Source: Bacillus cereus G9842 (GTDB lineage Bacteria > Bacillota > Bacilli > Bacillales > Bacillaceae_G). Taken from it: a DNA stretch of 64,000 nt. A model generated the notes under the pieces. It had not been told where the DNA came from. It ran no database searches and saw only the letters and a list, made by a program, of their open reading frames with translations. The first letter of the stretch is position 1; the number at the start of each line of letters is the position of its first letter. The stretch spans positions 2,332,001 through 2,396,000 of the forward strand of contig NC_011772.1 in assembly GCF_000021305.1 (NCBI RefSeq), in the 5' to 3' direction. The position numbers were made by a program, and so were the translations under genes. Shown here one piece after another: positions 1 to 8,943 of the stretch.

Positions 1-930
1 CTCCTTGTAATTAAATTAGTTTCAAAAATTAGGGAGAAGTTTGGAAAAGAGATTAAGGTGTCTACATTGATTAAGAATCCAACAGTGGAAGGAATCGCAT
101 GCCTTATTCGTGATAAGCATGATATGACGAAATCAGTAGCAGCGCTAGTTCCACTACAAGAATCAGAGAAAAGACCTTTCTTCTGCGTTCATCCGTTTAT
201 GGGGAATGTATTCTGTTACATTCAACTAGCAAGATTGCTTAAGAGCCGTTGTTCATTTTATGGTTTACAGAATCCTCTTATAGAAAAGAAAGAAATTGAC
301 GAGTTAACTTTGCCGGAAGTAATTCAACTTTACATGGAAGAAATAAAACGTGTTCAGCCAGAAGGTCCATATCGTCTTGGAGGATGGTCTTTAGGCGGTA
401 CGATTGCTTATGAAATCGCAACTGTATTAAAGAATCAAGGTGAGGAAGTTGAGTTGTTGGTACTCATGGATACTAAAGTACCTTCAAAGCAGGATCATAA
501 AACAAGTGAGGATATGCTCTCATATATATATGAGCATTTCATTCCTAGAGATCTTACTGAGCAGGAAGGAGACCTTGTCCATAAACAAGATATGCTTGTG
601 GAGCAATTAATTATGGAAGGAGTACTCACGCCTGATGCAGATCTTATCAATTTGAAGCAAGTTATCAATGCGCATAGGAAATGCCTGAACATAATGGCAG
701 AGCATGATTTAATACCATACTCTGGAGAAGTTCTCTACTTTAGTGCTGAGGAAGGAAAAGAGTTGTTTACAGATTGGGGACCTTTATTAAAAGGTAGAGT
801 AAATAGGTATTCAGTCCCTGGATCACATGAAGAAATAGTGGATTCACCTGCAGTTGAAAAAATAGCTATGTATCTACTAAATGAATTTGAAGGAATAAAA
901 GAGAAATCCATTTTATTAACGGAAAAGTAG
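1..930 (+). CDS. NRPS C-terminal end: peptidyl carrier protein plus type I thioesterase (5' truncated by window)
   Basis: The frame is open from base 1, so the gene starts upstream of the window. The first 35 or so codons match the second half of a peptidyl carrier domain (helix after the phosphopantetheine serine, ending in the typical NPTVEGIA). A thioesterase alpha/beta hydrolase domain follows: an oxyanion-loop region at FFCVHPFMGN, the nucleophile elbow GWSLGG around base 382-399, an acid residue in LVLMDTK and the catalytic histidine in GSHEEI near the end. Such a domain releases the finished peptide by hydrolysis or cyclisation. The phosphopantetheinyl transferase and type II thioesterase just downstream fit an NRPS locus. 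The product cannot be inferred because the adenylation domains lie outside the window. Confidence 0.93.
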   Translation, partial: LLVIKLVSKIREKFGKEIKVSTLIKNPTVEGIACLIRDKHDMTKSVAALVPLQESEKRPFFCVHPFMGNVFCYIQLARLLKSRCSFYGLQNPLIEKKEIDELTLPEVIQLYMEEIKRVQPEGPYRLGGWSLGGTIAYEIATVLKNQGEEVELLVLMDTKVPSKQDHKTSEDMLSYIYEHFIPRDLTEQEGDLVHKQDMLVEQLIMEGVLTPDADLINLKQVINAHRKCLNIMAEHDLIPYSGEVLYFSAEEGKELFTDWGPLLKGRVNRYSVPGSHEEIVDSPAVEKIAMYLLNEFEGIKEKSILLTEK

Positions 931-1150
931 AGAGTATAAAAGATGCAATGCAATGAACGAAAAGGGTAGACCAATACCTGCATATCAAGTGTAGGGAATA
1001 ATGAATATATTAAGAGCATTACTTTTTAAGGGGATAATGTAAAAAGTAATTGGTAGAGACATAGAAATCTTTATGAGTTACCCATAGTATGATGTAAATA
1101 CTATGAAATCTTTGTAATAGAAGCGAATGCCTGATGATATTACTGAGGAA

Positions 1151-1210
1151 AGGTGCATATTTTCATTGATATGTAAATATGCACCTATTCTATTGTATAT
1201 GCAATAGAAT
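1151..1210 (+). terminator. Two hairpins in tandem downstream of the NRPS gene
   Basis: A 12-bp perfect stem (AGGTGCATATTT pairing 1151-1162 with 1175-1186) is followed at once by a second stem (ATTCTATTG, 1187-1195 with 1202-1210). There is no long T-tract, so this could also be an RNA-stabilising or attenuating structure ahead of the next gene. Confidence 0.5.
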
Positions 1211-1292
1211 AAAGTTAATTTGAATTTCCGTAACGTTCATATATGAAGTAATTCTTTAAAAAAGGAAGTGATTTATTATACAAATTCAAGCT

Positions 1293-1997
1293 GTGAAAAT
1301 ACCAAAGAATATTGAAAGTCATTTGTTTAAGCAACTTAGTAACTTAGTTTCAAATGAGAAGAAAGAACGAATGAAGCGTTTATTAAATTCATGCGACATT
1401 AATAGAACTCTAATAGGAGATTTACTAATCCGATCTCTAATCTGCCAAAAGTATAAAATTAATAATAAAGAAATTAGATTTATATATAATAAGTATGGAA
1501 AACCTTTTGTTGAAAAAATTTCTGACTTTCATTTTAATGTGTCTCATTCAGGAGAATGGGTGGTTTGTACTACTGCTAATTTTAACGTGGGTATTGATAT
1601 AGAAAAAGTTTCAGAAATAGAGGCTTTTAAATTAGCAAAAGAATTTTTTTCAGCGGAAGAATTTTATGATATATCTAATATGAATTCTAATGAAAAAATT
1701 AATTATTTTTATGATTTATGGACATTAAAAGAAAGCTATATAAAAACGATTGGAAAAGGGCTTTATACCCCATTAAATTCATTCTCTATAAAAAAAGAAT
1801 CACGAACTTCAATTTCATACAAGAATATACCTAAAAACTTTTACTTTAAACAATATAACATTGATCCAAATTATAAGTTATCTGCTTGTGCAACAAGAGA
1901 TGAATTTCCGCAAGAGATAATAATTAAAGACATTTATACAATTTGCCAAACTATATACAAATTTGAAAGTAAGGAGAAAATCAATGCAGAAGACTAA
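1293..1997 (+). CDS. 4'-phosphopantetheinyl transferase, Sfp type
   Basis: The protein transfers phosphopantetheine from CoA to the serine of carrier proteins, switching on the neighbouring NRPS. It aligns along its length with B. subtilis Sfp: RTLIGDLLIRS for the Sfp RTLLGDVLVRS, the substrate segment FNVSHSGEWVV, the metal motif GIDIEKV and the second signature WTLKESYIKTIGKGL. The coordinates give the first canonical start codon (GTG 1293), but this lacks a ribosome site and drops about five residues of the first Sfp beta strand. The frame is open back to 1272. The ribosome site AAGGAAG at 1263-1269 would serve ATT 1275 or ATA 1278, so a non-canonical start is likely. The gene overlaps the next one by 14 bases. 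Confidence 0.93.
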   Translation: MKIPKNIESHLFKQLSNLVSNEKKERMKRLLNSCDINRTLIGDLLIRSLICQKYKINNKEIRFIYNKYGKPFVEKISDFHFNVSHSGEWVVCTTANFNVGIDIEKVSEIEAFKLAKEFFSAEEFYDISNMNSNEKINYFYDLWTLKESYIKTIGKGLYTPLNSFSIKKESRTSISYKNIPKNFYFKQYNIDPNYKLSACATRDEFPQEIIIKDIYTICQTIYKFESKEKINAED

Positions 1998-2706
1998 ACT
2001 TTTTTGCTTTCCACATGCTGGGGGATCTGCGTTTAACTACGCAAAATGGAAAAATTACTTTAATCCATATATTGAAGTAGTCCCGATAGAATTAGCTGGT
2101 AGAGGATATAGAATTGAAGAAAGCTTGTACCAAGGTATGGAAGAGGCCGTAAATGATGCCTACACTAGTATAGTTAAGCAAATAGACGCTTCACCGTACA
2201 TTCTATTCGGGCATAGCATGGGGAGTTTGATTGCTTATGAAGTAGCTAGAAAAATACAGGGTTCTAATAACGAATTACCCGAATTTCTTGTTTTATCCGG
2301 TAGAAACCATCCAAATAGTAAAATAAAAAATATCCGATATAATCTTCCTAATGAACAATTTAAAAGAGAAGTTATTGCAATGGGAGGTACACCATCTGGG
2401 GTACTTCAATCAGAAGAATTAATGGAGATTTTTCTCCCTATTTTAAGAGCAGATTTTAAGATTGTCGAGACATATATTCATGAAAATAATATACAACCAT
2501 GTGATATTGATTTTCTTATATTTAATGGGAAAAATGATGAATTTACTACATATGATCAAGTAATAAAATGGAAGCAATATACAAGTAAAACGTGTACTTT
2601 TCATTCTTTTGAAGGTAGTCATTTCTTTCTAAATGAAAATATTGAAGAAATAGCAAAGAGTATTATAGGAAAATTAAATTCTAAAAGATTATCAACTAGT
2701 TTTTAG
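1984..2706 (+). CDS. Type II thioesterase (GrsT/SrfAD-like editing enzyme)
   Basis: This is a stand-alone alpha/beta hydrolase of about 240 residues that clears misprimed acyl groups from carrier proteins of NRPS or PKS lines. The N-terminus FCFPHAGGSA forms the oxyanion loop, the nucleophile Ser78 lies in GHSMGS, an aspartate is found in FNGKNDEF, and the histidine lies in FEGSHFFL. ATG 1984 is chosen because AAGGAG at 1971-1976 sits seven bases before it; a TTG at 1963 in the same frame has no such site. Its start lies inside the end of the phosphopantetheinyl transferase gene, which argues for translational coupling. Confidence 0.93.
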   Translation: MQKTKLFCFPHAGGSAFNYAKWKNYFNPYIEVVPIELAGRGYRIEESLYQGMEEAVNDAYTSIVKQIDASPYILFGHSMGSLIAYEVARKIQGSNNELPEFLVLSGRNHPNSKIKNIRYNLPNEQFKREVIAMGGTPSGVLQSEELMEIFLPILRADFKIVETYIHENNIQPCDIDFLIFNGKNDEFTTYDQVIKWKQYTSKTCTFHSFEGSHFFLNENIEEIAKSIIGKLNSKRLSTSF

Positions 2707-2966
2707 GATTTTTCTAAGTATGCTCATGCCTAAGAAACAAAAATATGAAAGATGAAAAATACAGGCATTGCTGAAATATTGTTGAATATATGCATAGAAG
2801 CCTAAACGAACTGTTTAAAGGTAGAAACTCTAAGCAAAATGTACATGAATTAACTTTAGTTTAAGCTGGCTTTACCTATAATACCATCAAGATTCCTTAT
2901 TATACTTAGTACAAAGTACACAACAGTTAGAGAGGCTGTATGTAAAGCAAATGAATATGTGAAGTG

Positions 2967-3005
2967 AAAAGGCCGACTCTTATAATTATGAGTGGGCCTT
3001 TTGGT
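2967..3005 (+). terminator. Rho-independent terminator after the thioesterase gene
   Basis: AAAAGGCC and GGGCCTTTT bracket an inner GACTC/GAGT pairing, followed by TTGGTTTT. It closes the NRPS-accessory transcript. Confidence 0.7.
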
Positions 3006-3092
3006 TTTATGGATATCAAATTAGTGAGCAACATTTCAAAGGGTATCTTGTGATATAACTAAGTAGAATTTTTTAAACAAGGGGATGATGAG

Positions 3093-3857
3093 ATGAATAA
3101 ATTGAAGGGGAAAATTGCATTAGTAACAGGGGCTAGTAGAGGAATAGGCCGAAGTATTGCATTACATTTGGCACATGCTGGTGCGTTAGTCGTTGTTCAC
3201 TATAGTAAAAGAAAAGAAGAAGCAGAAAGTGTAGTGGATAAAATTAAACAAGATGGCGGTTCCGCATTTGCGATTCGTGCAGACTTAAGTACTTTTAATG
3301 GCATTAATAACTTGTATTCAATGATGGATCAATCTCTTCAAAAATATATAGGTAATACTACATTTGATATCCTTGTAAACAACGCTGGAATTGGGCAGGT
3401 TTTAACATTAGAGGAATCTACAGAGGAGTCTTTTGATGAGGTTATGAATATTAATGTGAAAGCTCCATTTTTCATTATTCAGAAGGCTTTGCCACGTTTA
3501 AAAGATGGGGGAAGGATTATAAATATTTCGTCTTTTGTCACAAGGGTAGCCTCCCCAAGTGTTTTTGCCTACAGTATATCTAAGGGGGCAATAAATACAC
3601 TCACTCATACTTTAGCTCAACAACTTGGTGTTCGTGGTATTACAGTAAATGCAATTCTCCCAGGCATAATTAACACAGAAATGAATGCTGAGACATTGGG
3701 CAACCAAGATGGACAAAAATATGCTGCAGGTTTATCGACCTTTAATAGGTGGGGGGAACCTAATGATATAGCTGATATTGTAGGTTTTCTTTCATCATCA
3801 GACAGTCGTTGGATAACTGGTGAGTTAATTGATGCAAGTGGTGGATCTTGCTTATAA
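3093..3857 (+). CDS. Short-chain dehydrogenase/reductase, FabG-like 3-oxoacyl-ACP reductase family
   Basis: This is a classical SDR of 254 residues. It has the NAD(P)-binding TGASRGIG near the N-terminus, NNAGIG in the middle, the catalytic serine in INISSF and the Tyr-Lys pair in YSISKGA, with the family ending GELIDASGG. An arginine after beta strand 2 (SKRKEE) favours NADPH. It has its own ribosome site (GGGGATGATGAG) and lies behind a terminator, so it is transcribed apart from the thioesterase. It may reduce a 3-oxo group for the peptide product or be an unrelated reductase; the substrate cannot be read from the sequence. Confidence 0.9.
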   Translation: MNKLKGKIALVTGASRGIGRSIALHLAHAGALVVVHYSKRKEEAESVVDKIKQDGGSAFAIRADLSTFNGINNLYSMMDQSLQKYIGNTTFDILVNNAGIGQVLTLEESTEESFDEVMNINVKAPFFIIQKALPRLKDGGRIINISSFVTRVASPSVFAYSISKGAINTLTHTLAQQLGVRGITVNAILPGIINTEMNAETLGNQDGQKYAAGLSTFNRWGEPNDIADIVGFLSSSDSRWITGELIDASGGSCL

Positions 3858-4058
3858 TATTAGAGGAAAAGCCAACTTAAATTAAGTTGACTTTGCAATT
3901 CTATTATTTGTTTGTTAAACCAGTGAACTATGTATCATTTTTTAGTTCTTAGAATAGTCACCTTGAGATGGGGCCAAATGTAGTAAGTCAATCAGGGGAG
4001 AGAACTAATTATGCTTTAGTATGATTTATGATAAGTATAAATGGTAAAAAGCAATGAA

Positions 4059-4074
4059 TATGCACAATTTCATA
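4059..4074. promoter_or_regulatory. PlcR box
   Basis: TATGCACAATTTCATA fits the PlcR consensus TATGNAN4TNCATA at every fixed position. It lies 100 bases upstream of the secreted-protein start at 4174. PlcR is the quorum-sensing activator of secreted virulence factors in the B. cereus group. Confidence 0.75.
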
Positions 4075-4173
4075 TGTAAATAGGTACTTTTTGTTAACTC
4101 TTTTAAAGGGAAGGAAATGTATGAAATTATTATGATAGAATCAATTTGTATTAAATCGAAAGGGGATGAGAGT

Positions 4174-4602
4174 ATGCTAAAAAGAATGATTATAGGAGTT
4201 TCATCATTATTAGTGGGAGCAACAGTTGGCTTAGCGACTGATGTATCCGCAGCACCTGCACCACCATTAACATCATTAAATGTGGTAAAAGTTGAATCTC
4301 AATTAGGCGGGGTTGAATTTATTGGTCCTAATAATTTAAGTACAGCTAAAGATCACGGAGGGAGCTATTTATACATTTATACAAATGAAATGGGATATGG
4401 TAGAAATCCAATTGCTCAAATGAGTGGTCAAAAACTAAAAAAAGTAGATTCTAAGATGATTGATATAAATGGGGATAGAACAGTGGATGGATGGGAATAT
4501 AAATGGGATGCTTCAGGACAGCAAAATGGGCAATTTAAATATCAAAATACATCTACAAATGCACCTTGGAATACATTATCTACGTCATTAAATATTAAAT
4601 AA
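4174..4602 (+). CDS. Small secreted protein, DUF4879-like (YolA/YjfA type)
   Basis: The 142-residue protein starts with a clear signal peptide (MLKRMIIGVSSLLVGATVG, cleavage near VSA-AP). ATG 4174 is chosen because AAAGGGG precedes it and an upstream ATG at 4117 would bury the signal peptide. The mature part has APAPPLTSLNVVKV, an EMGYG motif, and ends in Gln/Asn-rich sequence. From memory this resembles the B. subtilis YolA/YjfA family (DUF4879), whose function is unknown. A PlcR box 100 bases upstream puts it in the secreted virulence regulon. It has no cysteines visible in the mature part. Confidence 0.75.
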   Translation: MLKRMIIGVSSLLVGATVGLATDVSAAPAPPLTSLNVVKVESQLGGVEFIGPNNLSTAKDHGGSYLYIYTNEMGYGRNPIAQMSGQKLKKVDSKMIDINGDRTVDGWEYKWDASGQQNGQFKYQNTSTNAPWNTLSTSLNIK

Positions 4603-4667
4603 ACTAACAGAAGAATTCGATGTTATTTTTTTATGTTTGTTATATATGTAACGTTTGGATACCTAAA

Positions 4668-4697
4668 GGAGTCTACGTTTTTAAGTAGGCTCTTTCT
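4668..4697 (+). terminator. Weak terminator-like hairpin
   Basis: GAGTCTAC pairs with GTAGGCTC around a TTTTTAA loop and is followed by TTTC. The remaining 400 bases to the next gene (4700-5100) are very AT-rich and I see no gene in them. Confidence 0.5.
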
Positions 4698-5100
4698 AAC
4701 TAATGATAAGATATCAGCAAATAGATAAACTATTTTTTCTAATCGAAAAATTAAAAGTTTACATAACATTTTTCTGGTAAACAATTCTAGGTTTAATAGT
4801 GTAATCAATAAAGTAAGGGAATCTTTCATAAAATCAATTAAGTTATTTAGTGGGTCTTTCATCATAAATATCTAAAACTACATATTTATGAAATTTTATA
4901 AAATTTTCACTTTATATTTAGTCCTAAATCATACGATTTTAATACAAAATACTATAATTTGATTAGTAATAGCAGTGAAAAAAACATTAAATATATCTAG
5001 ATTTTAAAGCTAATGTTACTTTATTACGTAATTTGTTTAAAGGGATATATAGGGTTATTATTCAATGTAACTAAAATAATTTAAAAGGAGATAGGAAGTT

Positions 5101-7062
5101 ATGTTTAAAGTAAAAACAAGGGGAAAAATAAAAGAAATTGTTATGGTTTCAACGGCTTGTACCATGTTGTCAATGTATGGAGCACCAATTTCTAGTACAG
5201 AGGCAGCAACCCGATCTCATACCCCATCAGTTTATGTAACACCACAGAATACTGCTGCTTCAGATATTATTAGCATAGACTGGTCACCAGTCCAAACAGC
5301 ACCTTATACATATTGGGCTGTGCATAACTGGAATCAGGGAGGAGAAGGTGGTGGTTATGCGGGCTTCCAACAACAAAGTGGTTTTGATCAATTCGGTAAA
5401 CGTACCCTTCACTTTGCGCTTTGGGATCCAATAGCATCAAACCAAGCAATAAAAGCTGAATATTTATCGCCGACTTCAGAAGCCAGTAGATTTGGTGGAG
5501 AAGGAACAGGTCTAAAGGTACAAACAACTTATAATTGGAAAGATAGTGAATGGTATCGAATGACTCTACGTTCTTGGCAAGAAGATGGCCATACAAAGTT
5601 TGGCCAGTGGATAAAAGATAATAAATTAAATCAATGGAAGTTAGTTGCTATTATGGATCATCCAGTTGCAAATGTGGCATTTAACTATGGTTTATCGATG
5701 TTTCAAGAGGACTGGGCTGGTAATGGACAAGATGTAAGAGAAGCACGTCTTAAAAATGGATACAGCAGAAAAGTTTCAGATAAACAATGGAATTCTTGGA
5801 ATAATCAGCGTATCTCTGGGCAACATGATACGTCCTATCAATACGATGGAGGAGCAACTTCAGAATATCTATGGGTTAGGGCAGGAGGAAATACTCAATC
5901 AACTATTGGTACTGGAAAAACCTTTAATATAAATCAGCCTAGTCAACCAGAAATGGGAAATTTAGATTTTGATATTCAAAATACTCGCTTTGAAGATGGA
6001 AAATTAAATGTTTCATGGAAATTGAAAGAACAAAGTACTCCACAGTTTAAAGGGAAAATTGAAATCTATGACAATGAAAAGTTAATGGGACAACCTTTGA
6101 AAGTAATCGATAATATTAAGTCTTACAAAACTGAGGTAAGTCAAACTATGCAATTGCCTCAAACGGCTTTTGCTAAAATTACATTAACAGACATATTTGA
6201 TCGAACTGTAGAGAAAAAAGTAGAAATTACAAATGAAAATTCTGATATTTTAGTAGGGAACCAATTTGCATGGTCCCTAAAAGGATATAGTGATCGAGAA
6301 ATTGCAAAAGTAGATTATAATAAAACAGCAGAAGAGCTGAAAATCAAATTAGAAGCTGGTGTGCCGCATTCTTATTTCAATAGCACATATGCAAGTATTA
6401 AAGTCCAGAATTCATCTGGTAGCGTTTTGTACAATAAGGAAATTATGGGAAATAGACAACAAAATGCTGAAACCCAAACAGTACCTGTAAAAGTAGGAGA
6501 TTATTTAGAATTCACTCATATAGAAGGGGAAGCAGCAAAGGAAAAAACACGCGCAACATTAACGAATCTTGAAAATAATAAAAATGAGACTATTGGAAAG
6601 TCAGCAAGGTATGAGGTTACAAAAGAGGGATTAAAGAAAGTAGAAAAAATGCCAGAGACAACAATTCTAGATGGAAAACAATTTGCATGGTCCCTAAAAG
6701 GATATAGTGATCGAGAAATTGCAAAAGTAGATTATAATAAAACAGCAGAAGAGCTGAAAATCAAATTAGAAGCTGGTGTGCCGCATTCTTATTTCAATAG
6801 CACATATGCAAGTATTAAAGTCCAGAATTCATCTGGTAGCGTTTTGTACAATAAGGAAATTATAGGAAATAGACAACAAAATGCTGAAACCCAAACAGTA
6901 CCTGTAAAAGAGGGAGATTATATAGAATTTACTCATATAGAAGGGGAAGTGGCGAAGGAAAAAACACGAGCGACTTTAACTAACCTTGAGAATGGAAAAC
7001 AGGAATATATAGGAAAGAAAAGAACATATCGGGTTACATCTACAGGTTTAATCAGACAATAG
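5101..7062 (+). CDS. Secreted DUF3472-type protein with two C-terminal mucin/carbohydrate-binding modules
   Basis: The 653-residue protein has a signal peptide (residues 1-36, cleavage near TEA-AT). Residues 45-280 look like a DUF3472 domain: Trp- and Gly-rich beta sequence with WAVHNWNQGGEGGGYAGFQ, GEGTGLKV and YQYDGGATSEY. A linker beta domain (about 285-380) precedes two almost identical modules of about 125 residues, at about 388-510 and 527-650. Each begins QFAWSLKGYSDREIAK and contains VPHSYFNSTYASIKV. These match the putative mucin-binding module (PF03272) known from Bacillus enhancin-type metalloproteases. No protease motif is present here. A role in adhering to host or environmental glycans is an inference. 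A terminator follows directly. Confidence 0.85.
   Translation: MFKVKTRGKIKEIVMVSTACTMLSMYGAPISSTEAATRSHTPSVYVTPQNTAASDIISIDWSPVQTAPYTYWAVHNWNQGGEGGGYAGFQQQSGFDQFGKRTLHFALWDPIASNQAIKAEYLSPTSEASRFGGEGTGLKVQTTYNWKDSEWYRMTLRSWQEDGHTKFGQWIKDNKLNQWKLVAIMDHPVANVAFNYGLSMFQEDWAGNGQDVREARLKNGYSRKVSDKQWNSWNNQRISGQHDTSYQYDGGATSEYLWVRAGGNTQSTIGTGKTFNINQPSQPEMGNLDFDIQNTRFEDGKLNVSWKLKEQSTPQFKGKIEIYDNEKLMGQPLKVIDNIKSYKTEVSQTMQLPQTAFAKITLTDIFDRTVEKKVEITNENSDILVGNQFAWSLKGYSDREIAKVDYNKTAEELKIKLEAGVPHSYFNSTYASIKVQNSSGSVLYNKEIMGNRQQNAETQTVPVKVGDYLEFTHIEGEAAKEKTRATLTNLENNKNETIGKSARYEVTKEGLKKVEKMPETTILDGKQFAWSLKGYSDREIAKVDYNKTAEELKIKLEAGVPHSYFNSTYASIKVQNSSGSVLYNKEIIGNRQQNAETQTVPVKEGDYIEFTHIEGEVAKEKTRATLTNLENGKQEYIGKKRTYRVTSTGLIRQ
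6262..6907 (+). repeat. Tandem direct repeat, 417-base period, inside the mucin-binding gene
   Basis: Bases 6262-6490 recur at 6679-6907 with only a base or two changed (for example ATG to ATA in the IMG/IIG codon). After this core the copies diverge more but keep the module pattern. The near identity at silent sites shows a recent duplication or gene conversion. Confidence 0.9.
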
Positions 7063-7069
7063 ACGTATT

Positions 7070-7099
7070 AAAAAGTTGGGGGAATCCCCAACTTTTTTT
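7070..7099 (+). terminator. Strong terminator
   Basis: GTTGGGG pairs with CCCCAAC, with an A-run before and seven T after. Confidence 0.9.
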
Positions 7100-7311
7100 A
7101 TCATTTTAGTCAAGAGGATTCCTTCTTCAAGGAATGCGAAGTGAGTAGGTGGAGATAAACTGGCTTCGAATAACGGATAGCAGGAAGCTTTATCAATAAG
7201 TATGCAAATATTTTAAAAACTAATTTTTATACAAAAAGTGTATACTTATGACAAAAAAGTTTCATTAAACCAATAATTTTGTTTTTGGGTAAATTTAAGG
7301 TGCGTAATTAA

Positions 7312-7337
7312 TATGCATTTTTTAAGAAAAATGCATA
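7312..7337. promoter_or_regulatory. 11-bp perfect inverted repeat, possible operator
   Basis: TATGCATTTTT and AAAAATGCATA flank a TAAG centre, 86 bases upstream of the secreted-protein start at 7423. Its half-sites resemble the ends of a PlcR box, but the spacing is ten bases too long for one. Confidence 0.45.
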
Positions 7338-7422
7338 ATTATGTCAAATTTTCTTCATTTACATGACCATGAACGTGGTATAAAAATGAAGCATATCCAA
7401 AATTATTAAAGGAGCTGAAAAA

Positions 7423-7833
7423 ATGATTAAAAAACTTATTATTGGTTCTATTTTTTTAGGAACAGCAATAGGAGTAAGTAAACCTACATTTGCTTCAACA
7501 AATGATTCTCCATCACAGTTTCAAGATAGGGGAAATGCCCAAGTTCAATCAATACCATCACCATGGCAGTATTTAGGGCAAACCTCTAGGGAACTTCAAA
7601 TTAAAACTAAGGATCCAAAAGTGCTTGCTTTTGAATTAGCAAAAGAGGCTCCATTTTACGAAGATGAATTAGTGGATGTGTGTTCTGCAATCTTAAGAGA
7701 AAATGTAAATGTAGTATATTGGACAAGTAAGGAATGGGCTAGATTTGAAGTAGGAAATTACGAGTTTAAACATGAAATGAAAATTTATAGAGATAAAGAA
7801 CGTCAGCAATTAATTACTTCACTAGAATCATAA
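7423..7833 (+). CDS. Small secreted protein of unknown function
   Basis: The product has 136 residues with a signal peptide (MIKKLIIGSIFLGTAIGV, cleavage near TFA-ST). The mature part has the ordered sequence SPWQYLGQTSRELQI, a single cysteine in VDVCSAI and VYWTSKEWARFEVGNYEF. I do not recognise a family. The ribosome site AAAGGAG precedes ATG 7423. It stands alone between an inverted repeat and a terminator, so it looks like an independently regulated secreted factor. Confidence 0.75.
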   Translation: MIKKLIIGSIFLGTAIGVSKPTFASTNDSPSQFQDRGNAQVQSIPSPWQYLGQTSRELQIKTKDPKVLAFELAKEAPFYEDELVDVCSAILRENVNVVYWTSKEWARFEVGNYEFKHEMKIYRDKERQQLITSLES

Positions 7834-7924
7834 AAAAAATAGAAGCTATCTTTAGTAAGATATGCATCCAATGTAGACAGGAAAAGAAAGCACATAAAAC
7901 TGTTTCGATATTGGAAAGTAAACT

Positions 7925-7956
7925 AAAAAAACAAGTATAATTACTTGTTTTTTTTA
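7925..7956 (+). terminator. Terminator
   Basis: AAAAACAAGTA pairs with TACTTGTTTTT around TAAT and ends in eight T. Confidence 0.85.
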
Positions 7957-7966
7957 GGTACAGTAA

Positions 7967-8137
7967 TTATTTAGAAGGCTTAGCTTGTGCATGGTCACCT
8001 ACATTAATTGGATAACCATAATCCGCTCTACAACATGATTGGGATACAAAAGCTAGAAAGATATCAATCCATTTATTTTTAAATTGAATTAATATTCCTC
8101 CATCATGGTATGATTCGTTATATTTTGAAAAATCATT
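7967..8137 (-). pseudogene. Fragment of an unrecognised gene (C-terminal end)
   Basis: Read on the minus strand, 56 codons are open with protein-like content: YHDGGILIQFKNKW followed by LAFVSQSCCRADYGYPINV and a stop. No start codon or ribosome site is present and a stop blocks the frame upstream, so it looks like the 3' remnant of a gene. The base composition upstream of it (8140-8340) is plain AT-rich sequence. Confidence 0.35.
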
Positions 8138-8365
8138 TCACAAGCAATATGTAATACTTTATGGGAACATTATTAAATTTGAACGATATTAACAGAACTT
8201 TGTTGATAATTAGCTAAAAAAGTATTGTACGATTAAATACATTGTGTTACATTTGTGTTACAAAACTATTACTTAATGTTATTATTGTTTCGTTAATGTT
8301 TCTTGTTGTTTCTGTAATGTTACGAAATTTATAGATGTTTTATGTGTATAGGAGTGTGTGTAGTA

Positions 8366-8538
8366 AAGAGTCTGAGTTGAAAATAAGTGCACACTTTAAA
8401 TTTCCTTTCTGTCTGAATGAAGAAGACTACCAACTAATTAAGGGGTTTAAAGTAAAAACTTTAAATAAAATGTGCTTCCTTTCCCACACACAATTTAGTA
8501 CATATTTAAAGTACAGTCTAGTTGCTACACAGACTCTT
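8366..8538. repeat. Imperfect inverted repeat about 170 bases across, MITE-like
   Basis: AAGAGTCTG at 8366 is inverted as CAGACTCTT at 8530-8538. Weaker pairing continues inward (around CACTTTAAAT and ATTTAAAGTAC). The 76-codon open frame over this segment has no family resemblance. It could be a small non-autonomous element; no clear target duplication is seen. Confidence 0.3.
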
Positions 8539-8805
8539 GTACATATAAACATTAAGGTGAAATAGAGATAAGGATTTATTACATAAAAAGCATTACTTAG
8601 CTAAACGTAAAAATATTATCTGTGCATTTTGATAAAATGTTAAAATGCCTAGATGATATTTTTTAGAAGATTTCTTGGATATGTTTATGAATAACAATTT
8701 CTAATACTTAATGATTCTCTACTGCTAAAATATCCAATAATTTATGTAATTGGATTTATAAGGTGTATGTACATTCACTTATATAGGGAAAATGAGGTTT
8801 TTCAT

Positions 8806-8931
8806 ATGAAGTATAGTTATAAAGTTTTTATATTTATTTGGACAATTATTTTATTGTTTTTTCTACTTTATTATGGTTACAGTGAATTTTCCGACACCGA
8901 GCAGGTGCCAGTCATAACAATCAAAAAATAG
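8806..8931 (+). CDS. 41-residue single-span membrane protein
   Basis: ATG 8806 follows GAGGT by eight bases. The peptide begins MKYSYKVFIF, has one membrane helix (about residues 7-25, Phe/Leu/Ile rich) and a short acidic then basic tail ending in TIKK. It is below usual gene-finder limits. I do not recognise it; it could be a membrane toxin or a small regulator. Confidence 0.5.
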   Translation: MKYSYKVFIFIWTIILLFFLLYYGYSEFSDTEQVPVITIKK

Positions 8932-8943
8932 AAGTGAAAAATA

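Noticed and set aside
4623..4865. 80-codon minus-strand frame after the DUF4879-like gene
   Set aside because: Covers the terminator hairpin and AT-rich noise; no start signal.
8335..8565. 76-codon open frame over the inverted repeat
   Set aside because: No ribosome site and low-complexity composition; the DNA pairing explains the segment better.
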